Below, piece after piece: positions 45,203-52,689 of a stretch of 64,000 nt of DNA; position 1 is the stretch's first letter, and every line of letters starts with the position of its first letter. The DNA is from Pseudomonas sp. B28(2017) (GTDB lineage Bacteria > Pseudomonadota > Gammaproteobacteria > Pseudomonadales > Pseudomonadaceae): contig NZ_NEJH01000016.1 of the NCBI RefSeq assembly GCF_002113025.1, positions 1-64,000 on the forward strand, read 5' to 3'. Under the pieces are notes generated by a model. That model saw nothing but the letters and a program-made list of their open reading frames with translations, was not told the DNA's origin and did not search any database. The translations under genes were made by a program, and so were the position numbers.

Positions 45203-46525
45203 TTAGAAACCGGTGACGAACAGCAGTTGGGCGTAGACGTTCCGGTCGTTGTTACCCAGTTGCGTGCCGCCGTTGTCAGCGCTCTTGTCCGGTTGGTAGA
45301 TACCCACCAGCGGCATCACGGTCAGGTGGTCGTTGACGTGCCATTCGGCATACAGATCGACTTCGTGGCCATCGGTGTTGCCCAGGCTGCGGTCGATGGT
45401 GTCGTAGTTGAAATACAGCGCGCCCAGGTTCAGGTTCTCCAGTGGCGAGACTTTCAGCCCGACGTTCTGGATGCGAGAGTTGGTGTTGAACGGCCCGGCG
45501 TAGTTGCCCGCCACTTCACCCTGGAACCAGGTGCCATAACCACGGCTCATGCCGTAGAACAGGGTGTCGTAGCCTTCCGAGAAGCGGCTGTAGCGGTAGC
45601 TGACGTTCGGAGTCCAGAGTGCGTCGGAGAAGGTCCAGCCGGCTTCCAGGTACCAGGCGTTTTCGTCGGAGGCGTGGGGTTTGTCCTGCCTGGCGTATTC
45701 ACCGGAGAGGAACAGGTCTTTCACCCCGGCATTGCCTGCCGCGCGTACGCTGTAGGTTTTCATGCCGTCGCGTTCGAGTTGTGCCGGGGAGGCGAACTGT
45801 TCGTCGATGTCGGTGGTCTTGATGTAGGTCAGGCCGACCGTGCCGGCCTCGGCCACGTGCTCCAGGGTGCCGACGTACATTTCGGTCTTGGCCTGGGCGC
45901 GGTTGTCGGACTTGAGCCACATCAGGTCGCTGCGCCAGCCTTCCTTGCCGCCCAGACGCAATACGGCGGTTTCGTCGAAGGCTTTGCGCGCCGCCAGGTA
46001 GTAGGCGCCGCCACGGTTGAATTCGCCGTCGGCCAGGCCTTTGCCAATGTTCAGTGCGTCGCCATTGATCAGGAAACCATCGCCGACCACGATGTTCTGG
46101 CGGCCGAAGGACAGGTCGATGCCGTCTTTGCCCAATGCCCCGAACAGGTCCGCGGAACGCCAGCCGAGGTAGGCGTCTTCGAACTTGGTGGTGCGTTCCG
46201 AACCGTCGCTGAAGCCGGCGGCATCGCCGTCGCCCCAGGTGCCGGAGCTGAGCAGGTTGCCCGCACCGTAAGCCGTGCCCGCACCGCCCAGGCCCTTGTC
46301 GAAACTCAAACCGTATTTGATGTAGCCCTCGCGCCACGACGAGGAACCTTCGTCGAGGCGGCCGGACAGGGCGTAGTTTTCCTGGCTGTGGAAAATGCCG
46401 AACACCGCTTCCAGAGTGGCGTTCAGATGGCTGTCGTCATCGGCGTAGAGTTCATAGGCACCGGCATTGCCGGCACTGATCATCAGCGCCAGCGTCGAGA
46501 GACGAAGCAAGGGGGACTTGAGCAT
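45203..46525 (-). CDS. Outer-membrane porin-like protein (alginate-export type fold)
   Basis: This 440-residue beta-barrel precursor has a signal peptide ending AGNAGA. Many aromatic-bounded strands follow (DAYLGWRSADLFG, RQNIVVGDGFLINGD, WTPNVSYRYSRFSEGYD), and the C-terminus VYAQLLFVTGF ends in Phe, as required for barrel insertion. It resembles the alginate_exp/OprE-like group of uncharacterised porins often found next to amine catabolic genes. It lies downstream of the broken FeaR-like gene's divergent promoter region and just upstream of the chemoreceptor, probably in one transcript with it. Confidence 0.8.
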   Translation of the reverse strand: MLKSPLLRLSTLALMISAGNAGAYELYADDDSHLNATLEAVFGIFHSQENYALSGRLDEGSSSWREGYIKYGLSFDKGLGGAGTAYGAGNLLSSGTWGDGDAAGFSDGSERTTKFEDAYLGWRSADLFGALGKDGIDLSFGRQNIVVGDGFLINGDALNIGKGLADGEFNRGGAYYLAARKAFDETAVLRLGGKEGWRSDLMWLKSDNRAQAKTEMYVGTLEHVAEAGTVGLTYIKTTDIDEQFASPAQLERDGMKTYSVRAAGNAGVKDLFLSGEYARQDKPHASDENAWYLEAGWTFSDALWTPNVSYRYSRFSEGYDTLFYGMSRGYGTWFQGEVAGNYAGPFNTNSRIQNVGLKVSPLENLNLGALYFNYDTIDRSLGNTDGHEVDLYAEWHVNDHLTVMPLVGIYQPDKSADNGGTQLGNNDRNVYAQLLFVTGF

Positions 46526-46803
46526 GGTGTGGCATCCGTTCTTGTTCTTGAGCGCAGGTTTGCGGTCTTTTTAGATACTAAGGCCCGACTTTTCCTTGCC
46601 CTTTTCCCTGTTTGCCAATTAGTTGGTTGTGCATGCCAGATTGCATGGCGCGTTACCACGATGTCAGTTCCTGGTGCGCATGAACGGTCGCTGCGCAGTA
46701 ATCGTGCACGAACTGGTGTGGCCACAACGGTATTTCGCGGTGGCGAGCGACAGGAACGAAAAGTACAGGGCGCATCGCAGCGACTGATGCGAGGGAGGCT
46801 ACG

Positions 46804-47288
46804 ATGAGCAATGCACAACAAGTCGAGCGCTTTGATCAATGGCTCGAAAGGGTCAATCAGGTCTGCAGGCGCTTTGGTGCCAATCCGTTGGGGACGCAGT
46901 TTGCGGGCTCGATTGATGAGTACCACCGCGGTGAACTCAAAATGAGTTTTGTCGACGTGGCTCAGGCCCGATAGTTCCGCACGCTGCATGATCGTGAACG
47001 GGGTGAAGGCTCGCAATACTATGTGGCGTTCCAGCTTGCCGGTGAAGCAGCGATGGAGCAGCAGGTCAGTTTCAACACGCCGTTGCCGGGGGATATCACG
47101 CTGATCGACTCCGCGCGCCCGAGTAACGTTGTCTACCGCAACAGCGTCCGTCAGTGTCATTGATACTGCCCCGGGAGTGGGTCGAACAGCACCTTCGTTA
47201 CTCCACGGTCAAACCTGCGCAACGCATTCCGGCTTCCGTTCCGATGGCGGGGTTGGCCAAGCGCCTGATCCTTGCTTTGAAAAGATAG
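46804..47288 (+). pseudogene. Broken FeaR-like AraC regulator (nonsense + frameshift + 3' truncation)
   Basis: Translation from ATG 46804 gives MSNAQQVERFDQWLERVNQV...GELKMSFVDVAQAR, then TAG at 46972-46974, then FRTLHDRERGEGSQYYVAFQLAG...LIDSARPSNVVYRNSVRQ. A one-base loss near 47154 shifts the frame to SLILPREWVEQHLRYS...MAGLAKRLILALKR and a stop at 47286. This matches the N-terminal AraC_binding_2 domain of the intact regulator at 40433-41353 segment by segment. The DNA-binding half is absent. The remnant ends where AT-rich island sequence begins. Confidence 0.8.
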
Positions 47289-47762
47289 GCTCAAATGATC
47301 GTCCGAACGCGGCTCTAGCCTTCGTAGCTCCGCATCGCTTGCAATTCTGTAGGCGAGTGCGTTTCTTTTCCAGATGCACGGACTGGGCAATACATCCTCC
47401 AAACACCCAGTCAACAACGTAGCGGACACCATCGTCGCCAGTTAGACCCTCACCGCATAACGGCATACGACCATAAAGGTTACCGTTCGTCGTATTTTTT
47501 TTGAAATTTAAAGGTCAGCTTAAAAAGCTTCTTTGAAAAATAAAGAAGTTTCTTACTCCGTCCTACAGATCGCTGAGTCCAGCGTCTTTCGGTTTGTTTC
47601 AGTTGTGAGTCAACTTTGATGTTGGATTTTAAGCGCTTATGGATATTCGCTAGTGCGGTATCGTGTTTTCAACAAAAAAGTGAACGAAAAGCGATCCGGA
47701 TATCTCGAGCGAATTTTCCTTAAATGTTGAGTGAAAGTTCCTACATTCCAAAAAATTGCCTC
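47289..47762. other. Non-coding left flank of the microcin-like island
   Basis: About 470 bp without a convincing gene. Base composition turns AT-rich after about 47480. Palindromes such as CTTCTTT-N7-AAAGAAG (47528-47548) are present. A minus-strand frame at 47209-47466 (MPLCGEGLTGDDG...) has no recognised domain and overlaps the pseudogene. Probably junction and promoter-distal sequence. Confidence 0.5.
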
Positions 47763-47791
47763 TTGCGCCAACTTCTGGAAGTTAATAAATA
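47763..47791 (+). promoter_or_regulatory. Candidate promoter with internal dyad upstream of the precursor peptide gene
   Basis: TTGCGC (47763-47768) and TAAATA (47786-47791) are separated by 17 bp. The spacer contains a perfect inverted repeat AACTTC-TG-GAAGTT (47770-47783), placed where a repressor or activator dimer would contact polymerase. A second dyad GTCAC-N8-GTGAC (47799-47816) lies just downstream. Prediction by eye only. Confidence 0.4.
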
Positions 47792-47843
47792 TAGAAGTGT
47801 CACTAACTCTGGTGACGTTTTCTCTAATAGCGAGTAATCAACG

Positions 47844-48056
47844 ATGAATAGCGAGAGCTTTGGGGACGTTCTTTATCTTGGCGATGAATTTGAAAGCGGC
47901 TCATGCCCACACATGGCTGGAGGGTCAGGTGGTCAAGGCGGATGTGGAGGTAGCGGTGGATGTGGGGGCGGCGGCGGTTGTAGTGGAGGGAGCGGCGGAA
48001 GCGGTGGGAGTGGAGGGAACGCTGTAACTCCGCAGGTATCGTCAGATAACGACTGA
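47844..48056 (+). CDS. Microcin-B17-like (McbA-type) azole peptide precursor
   Basis: This is a 70-residue precursor. The leader MNSESFGDVLYLGDEF aligns with McbA in the recognition motif: Phe6 and Leu10 keep the four-residue spacing of McbA Phe8/Leu12, within SFGDVL versus EFGVVL. From about Gly26 the core is Gly/Ser/Cys-rich: GGSGGQGGCGGSGGCGGG, then GGCSGGSGGSGGSGG. Candidate azole sites are Cys34, Cys40, the Cys46-Ser47 pair, and Ser28/37/50/53/56. It ends in a polar tail (NAVTPQVSSDND) that McbA lacks. A synthetase and exporter follow directly. The ribosome site is weak (GCGAG). Confidence 0.9.
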   Translation: MNSESFGDVLYLGDEFESGSCPHMAGGSGGQGGCGGSGGCGGGGGCSGGSGGSGGSGGNAVTPQVSSDND

Positions 48057-48067
48057 CAACTCATCAA

Positions 48068-48103
48068 ATATGGCTTTTCTGGCATTGGCCAGAAAAGCCA
48101 TAT
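48068..48103 (+). promoter_or_regulatory. Perfect 16-bp hairpin between precursor and synthetase genes
   Basis: ATATGGCTTTTCTGGC pairs with GCCAGAAAAGCCATAT around the loop ATTG. It ends one base before AAAGGAG, the ribosome site of the next gene, and has no T-run. Such hairpins in bacteriocin operons stabilise or partly terminate the precursor message so that the peptide is made in excess. Role inferred. Confidence 0.75.
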
Positions 48104-48114
48104 AAAGGAGCGGG

Positions 48115-48974
48115 ATGATGTTAAATATACAAAGCTACGAAATACTTAATTTTCACTCTGATGATTTAGTGGTTTCAAAGAAAGGTGTTTCGAAAATCAG
48201 TTCGCCATCTTTGTTGGCGGCTTTGACTAAGTTAAAAAAATATAGAAATATTTCAAGGGCTGAGTTTCTTGAGATATTGTCGGAGCATGGCTTAAATCCA
48301 GAAACTGCCTATGGTTTTTTAGAAAAAGCGCTTTCTATTAAAGAAGACCCAGGTGAGATTTACTTTGAGAAAACAATTGTGGCCCATGATTGGGAAGAAG
48401 CCACCAATCTAGAGGCAATGTTAAGAAGTGAGATCGATACCCCGTTGGAAATAAGTGATATCTCGGATTCGCTCAGGGATGTCGTATTAAGTAAGAAATA
48501 CTACATTGTAATCGTTTGTATGAGTTATGATTATGAGTTGATAAAGAAAATATACTTCGATCTTGCAAGTGTGGCGCCGGACAGTGCGATCAGTGTTTGT
48601 TATCGCTCGGGTAATTCCTTCTGTATTAGTCAGCCGTACTTGCCGAAAGTTGGAAATCCATGTCATTTTTGTAGTATAGACAGGCTGATAAATTATGAGG
48701 AGTATCATAGTGGTAGGAATACTTGGTCAAGGCTCCTTCATTTCTGTAAAAGTAAGCATATAGCCGTTCCCGCCGATTCGCTAAATATCCTGCAGCGATC
48801 ATTGGTAGTTGGGCGATTGTAAAAAAAATAAAGCTGTTAACGAATGCTGGTAGTGAGTGTCGTTTTCAGGATAATGTGCTTCAAGACTCCTATGTTGATT
48901 TTAATGGGAACTTCGTGAAGGATGTCTCGGCCTCTCATTGGTATATGTGTGACTGTTTGAGGGCGCAGGGATGA
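48115..48974 (+). CDS. McbB-like cyclodehydratase subunit (E1-like, peptide-binding), apparently frameshifted
   Basis: ATG 48115/48118 behind AAGGAG opens a frame of 235 codons ending at TAA 48820-48822. In the -1 frame the sequence continues AAIIGSWAIVKKIKLL...SASHWYMCDCLRAQG to TGA 48972-48974, which overlaps the next gene's ATG. The two parts together make about 285 residues, close to McbB (295). The first part holds CHFC (Cys183/Cys186) and the second CDC, which together would complete a four-Cys zinc site. The shift must lie between about 48756 and 48820. It could be a true mutation, a sequencing error or recoding. McbB binds the leader peptide. Confidence 0.75.
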
Positions 48975-49774
48975 AGTATATACCCCATGACTATTATCTG
49001 AGGTTCATGAGTTCAACTGTTCATGCGGAGACTTTGGATTTTCACGTAAAGGGGAACTATACGATCCATGATGCATTCAAGCATGCTACTCGTCTTCATA
49101 ATCTCAGCGATGAGCAACTTGCTCAGTTGACCGGAAACGAACTGCGGCTTTACCAGGATCTTAATTTGGAGTTCCCTGTTGCCTCTGAATTAAATTTTAA
49201 GTCGGTTGTTTGTCGTGATGAATCATGTGAGTCTTTCTCCAGCACAAATATAGTTTTTTCGAAGCTGGAAAAGCTAATGTCTCCTCTGCTTTCATCAAGA
49301 AAAGATAGCTACAAGCGTGGATATCCAAGCGGTGGTGCGCTATATCCAGTTGAGATATTTGTTTGTTCTCTGATGGATGCTGAGGAAAGTTGGCCATGTC
49401 CTGAAAAGATCTTGCATTTACTACCTCGATCGAGGAGGTTTGAAGTAATGCAGGGCACACAAAATATCGATGATTTTAAGAGGGCAATTTTGTCATCTCC
49501 AAATAGTATTGGCACGCCTCGTATAGCGATAGTTTATGCCGTCTACATACCCAAGACATTATTTAAGTACAGATATCGAGGGTACAGACTTGCGCTTATG
49601 GAAGTTGGATCCATTTACATGTTGATCGAATTGCAGGCCAAAGAACTTGGACTGCGGTGCAGGTTATGGTCCGCGTACACAGACACGATGCTGTGTAAGG
49701 CAATAGGCCTTAATCCAACTGTCTTCTTTCCTATGTGTGTGCACTTCATTGGTGAGCAATGTGATTCTATATAA
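48971..49774 (+). CDS. McbC-like FMN-dependent azoline dehydrogenase (SagB/nitroreductase fold)
   Basis: This 267-residue protein is close to McbC in length (272). The FMN-binding motif KRGYPSGGALYPVEIFV lies at 115-131. Lys199-Tyr200 in FKYRYRGYRLALMEVGS match the catalytic Lys-Tyr pair of azoline oxidases, and ELGLRCRLWSAY follows. It oxidises azolines formed by the YcaO/McbB enzyme to aromatic thiazoles and oxazoles. The start overlaps the -1-frame stop of the McbB-like gene (ATGA), and the end overlaps the YcaO gene. Confidence 0.87.
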   Translation: MKYIPHDYYLRFMSSTVHAETLDFHVKGNYTIHDAFKHATRLHNLSDEQLAQLTGNELRLYQDLNLEFPVASELNFKSVVCRDESCESFSSTNIVFSKLEKLMSPLLSSRKDSYKRGYPSGGALYPVEIFVCSLMDAEESWPCPEKILHLLPRSRRFEVMQGTQNIDDFKRAILSSPNSIGTPRIAIVYAVYIPKTLFKYRYRGYRLALMEVGSIYMLIELQAKELGLRCRLWSAYTDTMLCKAIGLNPTVFFPMCVHFIGEQCDSI

Positions 49775-50960
49775 TTCTAGTCACTACTCAACGTTACCTG
49801 GTGCGCTGATTTGTCAGCCGGCCTGCTTACTATCTCTTCCGTCCTCTGTTGAAGTGGAAGACCCTTGGTTAAACGGAGGATCTGGAATAGGAAGCGGTAC
49901 CTCCTCTATAAAGGCGGGGCTAGGTGAGTACTTTGAAAGACGGCATTTCTATATGGAGGTTAAGCCCGACGTAGTAGGGGGCATCAATCATTCATTGACG
50001 AGATTGGAGGCTGGGAAATTTATCTATGCTTTTTCTCAAACCAATGAAGGTAACTTGACATCCGCACAGCTTGCCAAACATTCATATAACTTGACGGAGG
50101 TGTTGCGTGTATCGGATTTTTCTTACTGTCATATACCTACAGCATGCATTTCTCTTAACTATAATAAAATCGAAAGTGAGAATGTAATATACCCGCTGCG
50201 AGATACATGTGGTTGCAGTTTTCACTACCAATTTGAAAATGCAGCTTTTGGGTCGATAAAGGAATACTTGGAAAGGCAGTTTTTGGCAAGATTTTGGCTC
50301 ACAAAAGAATGCGCTCGGTTGGTTCTTGAGTCTGACATCAAAATTGTCCTGAGTGAAAGTCGTGCTCAAGCGTTATACGGCGCTCTATGTAAGTCAGGTG
50401 AGATTACCGTTATTGATATATCAGATAATGATTATCCTGGTATATGTTTGTTGGCTGTTTACGGTCAAAAGGATAATAGGCGTCACGTTCGGTATTGCGC
50501 CGGAATGTCGTACGCGGAAACGTTAAGCAGCGCACTTGAGAAGTCAATCTATGAATTGTGGCAAACCTACAGATTCATTGATTTGTTTCGAGCTACTGAG
50601 AGTAACCTTGAAAAGGTTAAAGATTCATATTTGAAATATTTTCTAAGTTGTAATTCCTATGGGGTGTATAAGGAGATAACTTCGGTCAGGTTTCGTTGCT
50701 CCGATGTCTTAGAGTCTTCGTTTGAATTTAGCTTGTCTGGACTTTTGGCTGTGCTCAAGTCTCAGCGAATTGATGGTTATCTCTATGTTAGCTCTCTTGC
50801 GATGCAAGGTGGTTTGTATTTTTTCTGTAAGTATGTTTCTCCTGATTTATTTTTGCATATGAATAACTCTAGGGCGATAAATTTCCGCAATAGATACTCT
50901 GAGAAGTTTATGGCGCAGATATTATCTGAGCGGAAAAAGATTATGGTTCCATTTCCATGA
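49737..50960 (+). CDS. McbD-like YcaO cyclodehydratase
   Basis: This YcaO-family ATP-dependent cyclodehydratase is up to 407 residues. The ATP/Mg motif is GGSGIGSGTSSIKAGLGEYFERRHFY (47-72). Downstream are QFENAAFGSIKEYLERQFLARFW, RHVRYCAGMSYAETLSSALEKSIYELWQ, and a C-terminal Pro-rich end KKIMVPFP like the PxP tail of active YcaO enzymes. It converts Cys and Ser in the precursor to azolines. The first possible start is GTG 49737, inside the McbC-like gene. GTG 49761 behind GGTGAG is a better-spaced alternative. Confidence 0.88.
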   Translation: MCTSLVSNVILYNSSHYSTLPGALICQPACLLSLPSSVEVEDPWLNGGSGIGSGTSSIKAGLGEYFERRHFYMEVKPDVVGGINHSLTRLEAGKFIYAFSQTNEGNLTSAQLAKHSYNLTEVLRVSDFSYCHIPTACISLNYNKIESENVIYPLRDTCGCSFHYQFENAAFGSIKEYLERQFLARFWLTKECARLVLESDIKIVLSESRAQALYGALCKSGEITVIDISDNDYPGICLLAVYGQKDNRRHVRYCAGMSYAETLSSALEKSIYELWQTYRFIDLFRATESNLEKVKDSYLKYFLSCNSYGVYKEITSVRFRCSDVLESSFEFSLSGLLAVLKSQRIDGYLYVSSLAMQGGLYFFCKYVSPDLFLHMNNSRAINFRNRYSEKFMAQILSERKKIMVPFP

Positions 50961-50972
50961 AAAGGGTGACTC

Positions 50973-51716
50973 ATGACAGCTTTTACAATATCAAGATCTT
51001 TCAGTTTGGCGTGGTTGTTTGTAAAGGAACAGCTAAAAGAACCTGTAGCGCTCTTTTGGATTATTGTTTCGCCGGCAGCAACCTATTATTTGCTGGCGTA
51101 CTCCAGGGGAGGGCTTTCTCCTTCGGGTATGAGCTATTTAGAAAGCACTTCTTGGTTTCACGCTTATGTTTCTTCAAGTGTCGCTTTTTTTGCCTTCTCC
51201 TTTTATATTGTAGGCAGAAGGGAAAGTGGATTTATTAGGTCGTTTGTATATACCTCAGAAGCTAAGCTGATATTTATGTTGGCGCAATTTTTTGCATGCT
51301 CGCTTATTTCTTTGATTTACTGTGCCGCTTTCTACATGTTGACGCGTTTTTCTTTTGGAGGCTTTGGTGTTTCTGAGTTTTTATTGGTTTTTTCTAGGTT
51401 TTATATCTGCTATGTCATGTTTTGTGTTCCTGGAGTTTTGTTGGGCTTTTTACCTGTTAGTTTTCAGAATGCCAATACTATTTTCTCCGTGACGTCATTT
51501 GGGATGCTTGTGCTGGGTGTTTTAAGTATTCGCGATTTACATCCTGCATTGGATTTTGTCAAAGAATTTAATCCTTTGTATGTTGCAAATAAAATAATGG
51601 TTGAGGGGGTTGAAAGGCACCCGATATTGATATTGGGGGTTTTCTTTTCTTTTGTTGCTGTTTTCTTGTTGACGTTGCGATTCTTGCGCATAAATCCAGT
51701 GTGGAGTCGATATTAA
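50973..51716 (+). CDS. McbE-like ABC exporter permease
   Basis: This 247-residue integral membrane protein has six predicted helices, of the ABC-2 permease type. It starts MTAFTISRSFSLAW with an amphipathic segment, and helices include PVALFWIIVSPAATYYLLAY and HPILILGVFFSFVAVFLLTL. Size and gene order match McbE (241 residues) of the microcin B17 operon, which exports the mature peptide and contributes to self-protection. AAAGGGTGA lies before the start. Its stop overlaps the ATG of the ATPase gene (TAATG). Confidence 0.85.
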   Translation: MTAFTISRSFSLAWLFVKEQLKEPVALFWIIVSPAATYYLLAYSRGGLSPSGMSYLESTSWFHAYVSSSVAFFAFSFYIVGRRESGFIRSFVYTSEAKLIFMLAQFFACSLISLIYCAAFYMLTRFSFGGFGVSEFLLVFSRFYICYVMFCVPGVLLGFLPVSFQNANTIFSVTSFGMLVLGVLSIRDLHPALDFVKEFNPLYVANKIMVEGVERHPILILGVFFSFVAVFLLTLRFLRINPVWSRY

Positions 51717-52456
51717 TGGGTAGTATAAAAGCTAGGTCGCTTTGTTTTGGGTATTCTGAAAAATTAATATTCAATGACGCATCTATCGATGTGGCTCCAG
51801 GCTCTATTACCGGTCTACTGGGGCCAAACGGCTCCGGAAAGACTACGTTTTTCGATATTGTGTGCGGCTTGAAAAAGGCGAAAGAAGGGCAGCTTGTCAA
51901 TAGGTTTGTCAGGCAGCTTTATTTATCACAGACGATCATGACTCCACCCGTACTGCGTATGTTCGATATCTTTAAAATGACTACGTTGCTTTGTTCTCCC
52001 ATCCGAATGTCGCAAGAGCATGCTTTGAAAAAGCTCGCTGTATGGAGCCCGGAAATAATTGAGCGATATAAGGAGATCTGGAACAAGAAGTCTTCTGTTT
52101 GCAGCTACGGCGAAAAACGCTGGTTCTTTACTCTATCATTGCTGGCTGTAGGGGCAGATCTGGTGATATTGGATGAACCCACCGCTGGAGTTGATCCTGA
52201 GTTCAGACACTACATTTGGAAGTGTTTACGTGGAGCTGCTGCTGAGGGAATGGCAATTCTAGTCTCGTCACATAACATCGAGGAGGTTGCGAACAACTGT
52301 GACAACTTTTACATGATTAGCATGCGACGGTTTGTGCCGTTCAGCTCCGGTAAAGAGTTCTTGGACTCTTACGGTGCAAGCACTCTGGATGAAGCTTTTA
52401 TCCGCGCGGCGGCTGCACCCGCGTTCACGGCACCTTCTACTCAAAAAAAATCATGA
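51716..52456 (+). CDS. McbF-like ABC exporter ATPase
   Basis: This 246-residue protein starts MGSIKARSLCFGY; ATG 51716 has GGAG 9 bp upstream, so I prefer it to GTG 51701. Walker A is GPNGSGKTT, Walker B is LVILDEPTAGVD, and the switch His is in VSSHNIEE. The signature loop is CSYGEKRWF instead of LSGGQ, a degenerate form. Length equals McbF (247). It pairs with the McbE-like permease to export the modified peptide. It is the last gene of the AT-rich operon. Confidence 0.88.
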   Translation: MGSIKARSLCFGYSEKLIFNDASIDVAPGSITGLLGPNGSGKTTFFDIVCGLKKAKEGQLVNRFVRQLYLSQTIMTPPVLRMFDIFKMTTLLCSPIRMSQEHALKKLAVWSPEIIERYKEIWNKKSSVCSYGEKRWFFTLSLLAVGADLVILDEPTAGVDPEFRHYIWKCLRGAAAEGMAILVSSHNIEEVANNCDNFYMISMRRFVPFSSGKEFLDSYGASTLDEAFIRAAAAPAFTAPSTQKKS

Positions 52457-52689
52457 CTTCATCGCCTTCTCAGCTCAGCTAAAACAAGTTCCTGATGTCG
52501 CATACCTGCACGCGCTGTTTCTAATGAGCAATCTGGCACAACCGCCAACACAACTGGCACGCAGGGCAAAACCTGCGGGCCGGCGACCGCCGACAATCCC
52601 TACCAACCTGCCGAAGCTCCCTGCCTTGGCATTTTTAGTGTTGGCGTTCGCCTGGCGGCGAGCGCGCGGATTTTCAAGGTCGGTTTCTT

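Noticed and set aside
47209-47466. Minus-strand 85-codon frame at the island's left edge (MPLCGEGLTGDDG...)
   Set aside because: No recognisable domain or ribosome site, and it overlaps the FeaR-like pseudogene. It may be debris of an element at the junction, but this cannot be supported.
48821-48828. A8 run as the site of the McbB frameshift or of programmed slippage
   Set aside because: The first frame already stops at 48820-48822, and the conserved-looking -1 frame (AAIIGSWAIV) begins upstream of the run. Slippage in the A8 tract cannot join the two parts.
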